Assembly (NCBI RefSeq): GCF_002902305.1
Contig: NZ_PPPX01000016.1
Coordinates: 463,768-527,767, forward strand
Direction of reading: 5' to 3'
DNA: 64,000 nt
Source: Staphylococcus argensis
GTDB lineage: Bacteria; Bacillota; Bacilli; Staphylococcales; Staphylococcaceae
Shown here: one piece after another, positions 28,176-36,959 of the stretch
How the letters are laid out: the number at the start of each line of letters is the position of its first letter
Position numbering within the stretch: the first letter of the stretch is position 1
Notes under the pieces: model-generated
Seen by the model: the letters and a program-made list of their open reading frames with translations, nothing else
What the model was told of the DNA's origin: nothing
Database searches by the model: none
Program-made: the position numbers and the translations under genes

Positions 28176-28221
28176 CGTCTCATCCTCTCTGCTTTCACTC
28201 TTTATCATAACTGATTATTAA

Positions 28222-28237
28222 TTCGGTGCTAACCGAA
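28222..28237. promoter_or_regulatory. Inverted-repeat operator between regulator and pump
   Basis: TTCGGT-GCTA-ACCGAA, a perfect 6-bp inverted repeat with a 4-bp spacer, in the short divergent intergenic region. Probably the binding site of the ArsR-type regulator. Confidence 0.55.
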
Positions 28238-28283
28238 ATATTAGAACGATATGCTTAAAGTAGTGAAGAGGGAGGGGGATTAG

Positions 28284-29666
28284 ATGAACGTTGTTTCTAA
28301 GTATTTTGAACGAATCGTTGTTTTTACCGCTGGAATGGGTATGTTTTTATCAACGTTAGATACAGGCATCATTAATGTCGCATTACCCACTTTAGTTAAA
28401 AGATTTCATGTGGATACAACAACTATAACTTGGACTGTTACGTTGTACACTTTGTTATTAACAGGCACAATTATTGTGTTTGGAAGACTAAGTGATCGAT
28501 ATAATCGACTTAATATCTATAGCATTGGACTACTCGTATTTTTGATAGCTTCCGTTTTATGCGGAATTTCTACTCATATTTTACAATTAATCATGTTTCG
28601 TGGTTTACAAGGTATAGGAGCAGCAATATTACAAGGGACGTCCACTGCTATAATTACTACTAATGTTTCAGAAGAACGACAAGGGTCTGCACTTGGAACT
28701 GTAAGTATCATACTGGGAATAGGGCCTGTACTAGGGCCAAGCCTAGGGGGATTATTGCTATAGATTGCGAGTTGGCGATGGATATTTTGGATAAATATTC
28801 CATTTGTGTGCATAGGATTAGTAGGCTGGTGGTTATTGAAAAAGCATGTAGTACAAGAACGGAACACTTCTGTTTATTTAGATTTACGTGGCAACGCATT
28901 ATTATTTATATCGGTTTGTTGTTTGTTACAAGGTTTGAGTTCGTGTGCTCATCAATCTATAACGAATTTCTCATTTTATGGATTTATACTCATTAGTATT
29001 ATAGCTTTTTGTGTATTTGTTAAATGGGAGCTAAAAGTTCAGCATCCTATCCTGAACTTACGGTTATTTAAAGACTTCTCATTTTCAGTTTCGATGTTGG
29101 CTATACTTGTATTTGGTGGTGCTACGTCTTTAGGATTCATTGTACCTCCCTATATTTTAGGAAAATTAAGTCACCTCTCGTCATGGCAAATAGGGATAGT
29201 TAACTTAGCTTCTCCATTAGGATTAGTTCTTATTTCGAAAACTGCAGGTAAATTAATGAATCGGATTAACAATATCATATTGATGTCTGTTGGATTAGGC
29301 TTTATGACTATAGCGTATGGTAGTTTAGGGCTGTTTCAAAGTAGTTTAACACCAGTATTGATCTTTGGACTCTTATTCATTTACGGGGTAGGCGGAGGTT
29401 CGTTTCTCCCGTCTAACACTTCGACACTAATGAACTCTGTATCTCGAAGTATGCAAGGAACAGTCGGGTCAGCGCAGAGAATGGTTCAAAATATAGGCAT
29501 CGCGTTATATACGGCCATCACTTCGCTATTTATCGATCATTCTTCGTCCAAGGCTAAATTGATATTGGGGGCAAGTGAAGCGTGGTTGTTCGCATCTCTA
29601 ACAATTCTATTGACGCTCATGACGTTTATAGTAAAATATTTAAAAGAAATAAAAGAAAAACACTAA
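28284..29666 (+). pseudogene. MFS drug-efflux pump (EmrB/QacA type) interrupted by one TAG codon
   Basis: A 460-codon frame for a 14-helix DHA2-family drug:proton antiporter, intact in reading frame from MNVVSKYFERIV to the final basic tail except for a TAG at codon 160 (28761-28763). The stop falls inside the conserved stretch LGGLLL-stop-IASWRWIFWINIPF. There glutamine (CAG) is usual, so a single C-to-T change explains it. Motifs on both sides are intact: LDTGIINVALPTL and RGLQGIGAAIL before, SFLPSNTSTLMNS after. Low expression by readthrough or restart at a later Met is possible. GAGGGAGG precedes the ATG. Confidence 0.88.
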
Positions 29667-29704
29667 GATATTGATTAGTATAAAATGCGAAGGAGATTAA
29701 CCAT

Positions 29705-29875
29705 ATGAGTATAAAGGAAATTTGGAATTATTTATTAAACAAGAAGTGGCATTCTAGCGAACTCTTGAGGCTAACATTATACGTGATAATAGCTAGTATA
29801 CTTACTACACCTTTACTTGGCATACCTATTGGGGTCATTGCTTATTTGTATTTGGATGATGACGAGTTTAAATAA
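29705..29875 (+). CDS. Small single-pass membrane protein downstream of the broken pump
   Basis: 56 residues. A basic N-terminal helix (KEIWNYLLNKKWHSS) leads into a hydrophobic segment (about residues 25-48, LYVIIASILTTPLLGIPIGV) and ends in an acidic tail (LDDDEFK). GAAGGAG lies 8 nt upstream of the ATG. It is 38 bp after the MFS frame and in the same direction, so probably cotranscribed. No family recognised. Confidence 0.55.
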   Translation: MSIKEIWNYLLNKKWHSSELLRLTLYVIIASILTTPLLGIPIGVIAYLYLDDDEFK

Positions 29876-29986
29876 GTTTTGAAAAAGAGTTATATAAAAC
29901 TTCATAAAGCATTATAAATGCACGCCTTTATTGGCAACTTGCTAATAGGGATAATCCGAGTGTGATTACCCCCTTATCATAAAATA

Positions 29987-30175
29987 TTATTTCAAAAATA
30001 AAATGAAAATAATCCCCATTATTATACCTACTATAAACATAATCCATATTAAATGGGGATTAAATCTCCAATCATTTGTATATGTTTTAGTTATTTTCTT
30101 TGTGTACCAAATATCTAATGCTTTAATCAAAGCAAAAGTTAAACCAAATAATAAAGGGTATATAACAAAACTCAT
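29987..30175 (-). CDS. Small two-helix membrane protein
   Basis: 62 residues with two hydrophobic helices (about 1-22 and 43-61) separated by a basic, Thr-rich loop (TKKITKTYTNDWRFNPH). AAAGGTATGAT lies before the ATG. The overlapping plus-strand frame lacks a site and looks like a shadow. Function unknown. Confidence 0.45.
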   Translation of the reverse strand: MSFVIYPLLFGLTFALIKALDIWYTKKITKTYTNDWRFNPHLIWIMFIVGIIMGIIFILFLK

Positions 30176-30332
30176 TCAATCATACCTTTTTCGATGTTCA
30201 CCAGTTTTCTAGCGATTTTATCTATATTAATATCAATCATTTCTCAGCACATATACCTTACTATTTACTAATAGCATTGCCAAATTAAATTAATAACGTA
30301 CGAAACATTAAACCACTTAGATTTGTTACTTT

Positions 30333-30356
30333 GCGACCGACATTGATGTCGGTCGC
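30333..30356. terminator. Perfect 11-bp hairpin
   Basis: GCGACCGACAT-TG-ATGTCGGTCGC, GC-rich in AT-rich surroundings, with only a weak T-run (AGAATTATTT). It lies between convergent-free flanks at 30176-30451 with no gene; it may be a terminator or a regulatory hairpin. Confidence 0.4.
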
Positions 30357-30451
30357 AGAATTATTTATAGGAAAAGTGATTGATTCCATTTACTGGTATA
30401 AATAATAGAAAGCTTTTTCTATCTATATAATAACTTATTGTACTACTTAAC

Positions 30452-30715
30452 TTACATAATAAATACAAAGAATACTACTATAATGATGGCATTAATTGGT
30501 AATAAGGAGACGCAGAACTTTTTAGCTTTCTGTTGCAAGGTGTTTCGTTTATTTAAAATCATCTCCACTACGAATGTGCCAAACAACACTTCTAAAAAGA
30601 GAATTGAGTAGAATAATAAATTAGTGGTAAAGATATCAGTCATCGGAAAAGCGAATAGAATTAAAATGGTCGCAAATGTAATGGTAAAATAATATTTATC
30701 TAATAGTTTTCTCAT
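30452..30715 (-). CDS. Hypothetical small membrane protein
   Basis: 87 residues from the ATG at 30715 with AGGTGA 5 nt upstream; a GTG three codons earlier is an alternative. Three hydrophobic helices (about 10-28, 31-53 and 70-87) with a basic loop (LNKRNTLQQKAKK) between the second and third. AT-rich. No family recognised. It stands alone at the right edge of the accessory segment. Confidence 0.5.
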   Translation of the reverse strand: MRKLLDKYYFTITFATILILFAFPMTDIFTTNLLFYSILFLEVLFGTFVVEMILNKRNTLQQKAKKFCVSLLPINAIIIVVFFVFIM

Positions 30716-30885
30716 ACCTGTCACCTGCTTAATGCTAGAGTATATAATGCAACGAGTATTTTAATAAGATAATAATCTATATAATTAATATAGCAAAATT
30801 CTCACAACTAATAAATAATTCGTAATAATCCAAGAAAGTGACACATATGAGCCTTGGTTTAACTATCTATAACTAGGAGGTAAAT

Positions 30886-31320
30886 ATGCGACTTACTAAG
30901 GAAAAACTAGAAGCTAAAGACTATCATAAAGCATTAGATGTATGGGAAAAATCTGTGCTTGCAACGCATGATTTTTTAGCTGAAAAAGATAGAAAAGAAT
31001 TAGAAACAGAGATTCCAACTTATTTGAAATATGTCAATGCGTATCTGTGGTATAAAGAGAACGAATTAGTTGGTTTCTCAGGTACAAACGATGAAAACTT
31101 AGAAATGTTATTTCTCGATACACAGTATTTTAATAAAGGTTATGGAACAGAAATACTACAGTATCTCGTAAATGAAGAAAATATTCGCTATGTTGATGTT
31201 AATAAAGATAATGTCCCAGCGATGCAGTTTTATCTAAAAAATGGCTTTGAAAAGTATAGTGAATCTCCGCAAGATGGTCAGGGCAGGGATTATCCTATTT
31301 GTCATCTTCAACTTAAGTAA
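30886..31320 (+). CDS. GNAT family N-acetyltransferase
   Basis: 144 residues with the GNAT order: an N-terminal helix pair (DYHKALDVWEKSVLATHDF), YLWYKENELVGFSG on the central strand, LFLDTQYFNKGYGTEILQYL as the acetyl-CoA loop, and NVPAMQFYLKNGFEKY at the end. It resembles the PhnO/YjaB-type small-molecule acetyltransferases often called putative. AGGAGG lies 6 nt upstream. Substrate unknown. Confidence 0.85.
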   Translation: MRLTKEKLEAKDYHKALDVWEKSVLATHDFLAEKDRKELETEIPTYLKYVNAYLWYKENELVGFSGTNDENLEMLFLDTQYFNKGYGTEILQYLVNEENIRYVDVNKDNVPAMQFYLKNGFEKYSESPQDGQGRDYPICHLQLK

Positions 31321-31417
31321 ATGATAAATTCGATGACCATGTGTTGAGAAAATCAAAAAGTAAGACGTCGGGCAGACTCACCTTAGAAGTGGTTTGTAAA
31401 AGAAAGAGGGGAAACTT

Positions 31418-32161
31418 ATGATATTTGTGATGGACGTGGATGGGACGATTTGTTTCAACGGTATGTATATAGAGGAACCGTTGCGGAAAGAAATTAAGAA
31501 TATTGCTACAAAGCATCAAGTAATCTTTGCTTCTGCGAGACCTATTCGTGATTTGCTTCCAGTTGTAAGAGGTTTTGAAGATCATACATTAATCGGAGGA
31601 AATGGTTCGATTATTTCACAAGATAATCAAATTTCAGTTGTGAAAAGCATTTCTGAAGACTCTTTTAACCATATTAAATCACTGATTCATAAGTACAATT
31701 TACAATATATTGTTGATGATTCCTTTGACTATGCGGCTAATGTTAGTGCTGACAATGCGATATTTAAACAACTCGATCCATCACATTTAGCTAATCGTCT
31801 TACTATAGAGGATGTTGAAAAGCCAATTAAAGTGATACTTGTCGATCTCGACGAGCAGTTGTTTGAGTTAGTTCAACAAGAATTGGAAAAATATGAGACG
31901 TTACTCTCAATTCATTACCATCATCGTGAGAATAATATCGATATCACAGCGCAAAATATTAATAAATACACGACATTAAGAAAGATAATTGGAGAACTGC
32001 CATACGTTGCTTATGGGAACGATGTGAATGATTATGAGCTACTCAAACACGCTGAGAAAGCTTACTTTGTTGGTGACGGTAATGAGGAGATGTCATTGAC
32101 CGATGCTGAATTTTTAGATACTCATGCCCAAGCAATAATAACGTCGTTAAAGGACTATTAG
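31418..32161 (+). CDS. HAD-superfamily hydrolase (Cof type)
   Basis: 247 residues. The N-terminal nucleophile motif is MDVDGTI (about 4-10), motif II lies in [10 protein letters not shown], and the C-terminal [22 protein letters not shown] is motif III/IV. The large insertion between them is the Cof C2-type cap. These enzymes dephosphorylate sugar phosphates or related compounds; the substrate is not determinable. GAGGGGAA precedes the ATG. It is followed at 140 bp by panD. Confidence 0.88.
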   Translation: MIFVMDVDGTICFNGMYIEEPLRKEIKNIATKHQVIFASARPIRDLLPVVRGFEDHTLIGGNGSIISQDNQISVVKSISEDSFNHIKSLIHKYNLQYIVDDSFDYAANVSADNAIFKQLDPSHLANRLTIEDVEKPIKVILVDLDEQLFELVQQELEKYETLLSIHYHHRENNIDITAQNINKYTTLRKIIGELPYVAYGNDVNDYELLKHAEKAYFVGDGNEEMSLTDAEFLDTHAQAIITSLKDY

Positions 32162-32300
32162 CTTGTTAAAGCACATTTTAATAAAGAGTTCGTCACGCTT
32201 ATCATTTAACTATAATTACTGCACGTTGTTCAGGACCTCGAATTGTGATTTAATACATATGTTATCTCGAAGAAATATAGAAAGAGGAGATCGGTTAAAC

Positions 32301-32684
32301 ATGTATAGAACTATGATGCATTCAAAAATTCATCGTGCACGTGTGACAGAGTCAGATTTGAATTATGTAGGGAGTATTACGATAGATTCTGATATTCTGG
32401 ATGCGGTGGACATCTTACCCAATGAGAAAGTTGAGATTGTAAATAACAATAATGGCGAGCGCTTTGCGACTTACGTTATTGCTGGTGAGCGAGGTAGTGG
32501 TAAAATTTGCTTGAATGGTGCAGCTGCACGTCTCGTTCAAGTTGGCGATGTTGTGATTATTATGACTTATGTGCAATTAGAAGAGTCAGAACTTAAAGAT
32601 CACTCTCCAAAAGTAGCAGTGTTGAACGAAAATAACGAAATCGAAGAAATGATATTAGAAAAAGAAAATATGACGTTGAATTAA
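32301..32684 (+). CDS. panD: Aspartate 1-decarboxylase proenzyme
   Basis: Makes beta-alanine from aspartate for pantothenate synthesis. 127 residues, the standard length, from the ATG at 32301 with GAGGAG upstream. The self-cleavage site Gly24-Ser25 is in NYVGSITID, where Ser25 becomes the pyruvoyl group, and the conserved [17 protein letters not shown] is intact. In S. aureus panD is the last gene of panBCD; here it stands without panB or panC nearby. Confidence 0.95.
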   Translation: MYRTMMHSKIHRARVTESDLNYVGSITIDSDILDAVDILPNEKVEIVNNNNGERFATYVIAGERGSGKICLNGAAARLVQVGDVVIIMTYVQLEESELKDHSPKVAVLNENNEIEEMILEKENMTLN

Positions 32685-32804
32685 TTGTGTATCTCTCATC
32701 TGTATAGGTGGGAGCTTTTTTAGTTGTAAGATAGAACATTACCCTGCTTGAGTAAGTCGATAAAGTGGTATACACACAGTAGTAACGCAAAGTGAGGAAT
32801 GTGT

Positions 32805-33281
32805 ATGCAAATCTTTAGGGTCAGTTCGAATCACCATCAAAGTGCGCAATTTCTTGATAATCGACGGTTGTCGAAGCAGGTACTTGAGCTTTATCAAATT
32901 ATTAGAGTGTGTCTTGCTGAAATGGACATTATTGAGGGTAACACACGCTATCTGTCTCATCCAATTGTGAAGCATGTCTATCATGATGGGGAGCCATATC
33001 TCCTAGATGCGTACTCATTGTTGCGAGCGATGGATGAGGAGCATCAACGACGAGGAGGGAAACGGTCATCGGAGTTTCGTGAAGACTTGAGCCATTTAGA
33101 ACACATCATAACGCAACATCAATCTCGAGTTTCTGCCGAGTCTTTACCACCAATATTTGTTTATGGTGATGAGAAGGTCTATGGTGAAGCGGCTTACATA
33201 CAGTATCAGAAATTATTGTATGAAAAGTGGGCGACAGATCGCATTCCTCCACGGTGCAATATCCATAAAACACAAATTTAA
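32805..33281 (+). CDS. Pyrimidine-dimer DNA glycosylase-like protein (Pyr_excise family)
   Basis: 158 residues from the Met at 32805, spaced 7 nt from GAGG. The start (MQIFRVSSNHHQSAQFLDNRRLSKQ) and the later HPIVKHVYHD segment match the T4-endonuclease V-like Pyr_excise domain of small bacterial proteins; YSLLRAMDEEHQRRGGKRS follows. Whether it has DNA-repair activity is unproven; the C-terminal half is unassigned. It stands between panD and tspO on the same strand, with a short gap. Confidence 0.6.
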   Translation: MQIFRVSSNHHQSAQFLDNRRLSKQVLELYQIIRVCLAEMDIIEGNTRYLSHPIVKHVYHDGEPYLLDAYSLLRAMDEEHQRRGGKRSSEFREDLSHLEHIITQHQSRVSAESLPPIFVYGDEKVYGEAAYIQYQKLLYEKWATDRIPPRCNIHKTQI

Positions 33282-33318
33282 GTGTGCCCGACTACTAAAA
33301 AAGTAAGGAAGTGTAGAA

Positions 33319-33801
33319 ATGAATATCATACGACGAATTGTAGAGTTATTTACTCCGCTAGCAGGGGGCAGTTTAATTGGTAAGATGACTGCTAAAGAAG
33401 CGCCGAAAGACTTCAAGAAGTTTAAGAAACCGCCTTTTTCACCGCCGAAGAAAGCCTTTCCTATTGTTTGGCCGATTCTTTATTTAATGATGGGCGTAGC
33501 GTATGTGCTTGTGAAAGTGAGAAGAGGCAAACATATGGCGGAAACAATTGCTCATTATGTGCAACTTGGACTCAACTTCGCATGGTCATTACTGTATTTC
33601 AAAGAGAAAGCGCGTCGACTTGCACTCGTTGATAGCTTTCTACTGTTAGGTGCAGTCATTGCGACGACGGCGATTTACTTGAAGAAACGTCCACTCGCTG
33701 GTTTCCTCATGCTGCCGTACGTGATTTGGTCCGCGTATGCGAGTTATTTAACGACAGGAAATTACGTGTTAAATAAAGATAATCCAAATTATATGAATTA
33801 A
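33319..33801 (+). CDS. tspO: TspO/MBR family tryptophan-rich sensory protein
   Basis: 160 residues, five membrane helices. Family features are the KPPFSPPKKAFPIVWPILYLMMGVAYVLV region (here read at about residues 35-63), NFAWSLLYF and the C-terminal LPYVIWSAYASYLTTG. TspO proteins bind and may degrade porphyrins, and are linked to stress responses. AAGGAAG lies upstream of the ATG. Gene follows the previous one by 37 bp, so they may be cotranscribed. Confidence 0.87.
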   Translation: MNIIRRIVELFTPLAGGSLIGKMTAKEAPKDFKKFKKPPFSPPKKAFPIVWPILYLMMGVAYVLVKVRRGKHMAETIAHYVQLGLNFAWSLLYFKEKARRLALVDSFLLLGAVIATTAIYLKKRPLAGFLMLPYVIWSAYASYLTTGNYVLNKDNPNYMN

Positions 33802-33929
33802 ATCTTTTCTTCTTGCTATTTTTTAAAATAACTCACTACCTCCTAAGCATTCATGGTTATCGCAAACGCAATTTCTATGCGTTAACGCAACAAATGTAAC
33901 GCTGAAATGAATAAAATGTGAGTTTAAAT

Positions 33930-33954
33930 GTTTAATCTATCAACGGACGGATAT
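33930..33954 (+). promoter_or_regulatory. SigB promoter upstream of csbD
   Basis: GTTTAA-N13-GGATAT, a perfect SigB -35 with a near-perfect -10, about 110 bp upstream of the CsbD start codon. CsbD proteins are classic SigB targets. Confidence 0.7.
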
Positions 33955-34064
33955 AAATAAATTAAGAAGACGATGTGTCTTTTTAAAATAAGATAAACTG
34001 TGACACAATTCCATGAGCTAATTAAATTCGTGTCTCAGACAATACTCAAATGGAGGTATTTAAC

Positions 34065-34256
34065 ATGGCTGAAGGTAAATTTGATCAAGTTAAAGGCGAC
34101 GTTAAGAAAAAAGCAGGAGAAGTAGCAGACGACCAAAACTTAAAAGACAAAGGTGACGCTGACAAAGGCGAAGGTAAAGCTAAAGAAACTGTAGAAAAAG
34201 CAAAAGATAAAGCTACAGATGCTATTGATAAAGTAAAAGATAAATTCAGTAAATAA
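34065..34256 (+). CDS. csbD: CsbD family stress protein
   Basis: 63 residues from the ATG at 34065, which has TGGAGG upstream. Very hydrophilic and Lys, Asp and Ala rich: [19 protein letters not shown] is the diagnostic CsbD start, then repeated short [12 protein letters not shown] units. Expected to be disordered or helical in stress. SigB-type promoter and its own terminator make a complete single-gene unit. Function unknown beyond general stress. Confidence 0.9.
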   Translation: MAEGKFDQVKGDVKKKAGEVADDQNLKDKGDADKGEGKAKETVEKAKDKATDAIDKVKDKFSK

Positions 34257-34265
34257 GATATATTA

Positions 34266-34296
34266 AAAGGCTTGGGTTTCTCGACTCAAGCCTTTA
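34266..34296 (+). terminator. Terminator of csbD
   Basis: AAAGGCTTGGGT / ACTCAAGCCTTT stem, 10 bp after the stop, ending in TTTACTTA. Confidence 0.7.
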
Positions 34297-34432
34297 CTTA
34301 TGTTTAAATGCGCAGAAGCACGAATACTCCACAATTCCACTTGTAGCGTAGAACCACAGATCGACGTGTATGCCTTGCTAACAAATCCGTTGCACTTCCG
34401 CAGTTTTCCACCTTTTAGCCACCGCTCCAATA

Positions 34433-34921
34433 TCATTCTTCAATTTTACCACTTTGAGCGCCAGGAGGTTCTCCGTAACGATTGGCAGAACCATTCCCTC
34501 TCCGCAGACAAACAATCAACGAATAGATAAGCAATAAATAATAAATTGCGGTCAAAATATAAGCCAGAATATCTGTGTAATCAATAATCGGGTCGTTGCG
34601 ATAGAAAAGATTATCGATAAAGTCATTAATGTCTAAAAATAAGAAAAAGATAAATAGAATGAGTGGAAAGGCTAAACTCTTATCGACATCGTGATAACGA
34701 CGCGCCATTAGAGTGAGTTGAGGGGTAAAAAGCACCCACTTAAACACAGATAGCACAATCACGCCAGTTCTAGACAAATCGCCTAGAAGCAGACTCAAGA
34801 TTGCGGAAAGAAGTATGTATAGGGCAAAGTGTATCAAGGTCGGAACCCAGAAATCTTGTCGGCTTGCTCGCCCTTTATAATCAAATGCGTGACGCCAAAA
34901 ACGGATATAACTTTGATGCAT
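34433..34921 (-). CDS. DUF805 membrane protein
   Basis: 162 residues with four membrane helices. The N-terminal FWRHAFDYKGRASRQDFWVP and RRYHDVDKSLAFPL segments are typical of DUF805. The C-terminus is polar and Gly/Asn-rich (GNGSANRYGEPP), as in most members. AAAGGA precedes the ATG. Function unknown. It converges on csbD. Confidence 0.85.
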   Translation of the reverse strand: MHQSYIRFWRHAFDYKGRASRQDFWVPTLIHFALYILLSAILSLLLGDLSRTGVIVLSVFKWVLFTPQLTLMARRYHDVDKSLAFPLILFIFFLFLDINDFIDNLFYRNDPIIDYTDILAYILTAIYYLLLIYSLIVCLRRGNGSANRYGEPPGAQSGKIEE

Positions 34922-35245
34922 GAAATAGTCGTCCTTTCTCTAGTTGCTAGCGAACCTACGTGGTGTCCCCTTACTATGAATCTCTTTAAGCTTATACGAA
35001 ACGCCACGGCATTTCAATCTTGTTTAGTGGACAATCTTGTTGCAGATGACACAACTCTTCCAGTTAAAATGACTTGCAATCTCTTCTCCGTATTTTTTAT
35101 AAAATGTCCATAGCTCCCACTTCATCTAATTGACCTATGAAAATCTCCTCGAAAAACAGGAAACACTCAACATCTATCGTCCTCAATTACACAAGAAAAC
35201 GCACCCCCTAAACCTAAGGGGCGCGCCATCTATCATCCTATTTAC
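34922..35245. other. Intergenic region with the efflux-gene terminator
   Basis: No gene seen. At 35201-35223 a stem (GCGCCCC / GGGGGTGC) followed on the minus strand by GTTTTC is the probable terminator of the MFS gene ending at 35246. Confidence 0.55.
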
Positions 35246-36679
35246 TTAAATCTCGCGTGCGTTCTCGTGTTCATGTGTCTGCTTCGTTCTAATTAATAAT
35301 GTAAGGATAAAGCCTATCACAATCAGAATTGTTGTGAAAGCAAATGCCGCATCGACCCCTACGATCGTCGCATGTTTCAACGTGGCAGCTTGAGATTCGC
35401 CATGCGCTCCGTGATAAGATGTGCGGACAATCGCCATGATCGTAATCATAATTGCCGTTCCCATCGCACCAGCGATAATACGTAAGGAGTTAATAATCGC
35501 TGTACCATGAGAGATATTTTTAGGCTCTAAAGCATTAATACCAATCGTATTGAGTGGCATGATGATTAAGGCTACGGCAAACATGCGAACTGCGTAAATA
35601 ATTACGACATACCAGTATGGTGTATCAGCAGTTAGGAAGCAGTGTAGTATCGTCATGATGATGAGTAAGATAAATCCTGGAATTGCCAGTACTTTTAACC
35701 CATATTTATCATAAATCTTACCTGTATAAACAGACATAATCGCGTTGACTACAGCCCCTGGTAAAATGACGAGACCTGAGAGTATCGCTGACAGACCTAA
35801 TCCGGTTTGGATATACATCGGAATGAGTAATGCAGGGCCTACAATTCCGATGAAGAGTAACATAGAGCCAAATGCGGATAGGGCAAATGTACGGTTAGCG
35901 AAGACACGCATGTTCAATAATGGCGTATCGAGTTTGATTTGACGTGTCACGAAGATCGCCACAATGATAATACCGATGATAAGAGAACCTATGACAATCG
36001 GTGAACCGAAACCGAGGTTGCCGGCACTACTGAAGCCGTAAAGCATCAAGCCGAAACCTAATGTAGAGTAGACGACTGAAGTCTTATCGAGCTTGTTCGG
36101 TTTCGTCGCATTGTGACTATCAACGAAGATAATGCCGACGATAAAGGCAATAATCGCAATGATTGCCACTACGAGGAACGGTGCACGCCAGCCAAACGTA
36201 TCAATCAAGAGCCCAGTAAGTGTAGGACCAATGGCTGGAGCCGCTTGAGCTACAATTCCTGTAAGCCCCATCGCAAAGCCACGTTTCTCTGATGGGAAGA
36301 GTGTGAATACAGTGAATTGCATGAGTGGCATAAGTATACCGGCACCAATCGCTTGGATCACGCGTGCGATCATCAGTATGGTAAACGACGGTGAAAGTGC
36401 CGCGATGATGGAACCAATTAAGAACGCACTCATCGAGAAGATGTATAGGGGTCGTGTATGATAACGATCCATTAAGAACGCAGTGAGTGGAATCATAATC
36501 CCGTTGACGAGCATAAATCCGGTGATGAGCCACTGTGCGGTCGTTTCTGTTATTTCTAAACCTGTGATAATCGCAGGTAAGGCTGTGTTTAATAACGTTT
36601 GATTGAGTAACGCGACAAAGGCACTACTCAACATCACTATGATAATAGCATTTCTCTTTCTTAGTGATATATCCTTCAT
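35246..36679 (-). CDS. MDR family MFS transporter (DHA2, 14-helix)
   Basis: 477 residues from the Met at 36679, which has AGAGAGG upstream; a longer frame adds 37 residues without a site. About 14 membrane helices. The motif A-like DRYHTRPLY is in the first loop, motif C (GIVAQAAPAIGPTLTG) follows, and LNQTLLNTALPAI is the family's helix 1. These drug:proton antiporters expel lipophilic compounds. It is most similar in layout to LmrB/MdeA-type pumps. It has no adjacent regulator. Confidence 0.88.
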   Translation of the reverse strand: MKDISLRKRNAIIIVMLSSAFVALLNQTLLNTALPAIITGLEITETTAQWLITGFMLVNGIMIPLTAFLMDRYHTRPLYIFSMSAFLIGSIIAALSPSFTILMIARVIQAIGAGILMPLMQFTVFTLFPSEKRGFAMGLTGIVAQAAPAIGPTLTGLLIDTFGWRAPFLVVAIIAIIAFIVGIIFVDSHNATKPNKLDKTSVVYSTLGFGLMLYGFSSAGNLGFGSPIVIGSLIIGIIIVAIFVTRQIKLDTPLLNMRVFANRTFALSAFGSMLLFIGIVGPALLIPMYIQTGLGLSAILSGLVILPGAVVNAIMSVYTGKIYDKYGLKVLAIPGFILLIIMTILHCFLTADTPYWYVVIIYAVRMFAVALIIMPLNTIGINALEPKNISHGTAIINSLRIIAGAMGTAIMITIMAIVRTSYHGAHGESQAATLKHATIVGVDAAFAFTTILIVIGFILTLLIRTKQTHEHENAREI

Positions 36680-36959
36680 ACGATTACCTCTCTTTTCTAA
36701 CATCCAAATAACAAATTTTAGTGAGAGATAGTTAGCAAAGCAAATCATTCGGTTTATGATTTTAATTTTATAAAAGTGTTTATTAACCACGCATAAAGAA
36801 TGAGTCAGAGAGCAAGGTTTATCAGTCTATAATTGAAAATTTGTCTCCTGTCTACTCGCATCATTTGTGATAGAATAGACTGCATACATAAATAGAAAGA
36901 AATCGTAACGTTCATAGATTTAAATGTCTGAAATAGTAAAGAAGGGAGTGTTATGAAAG

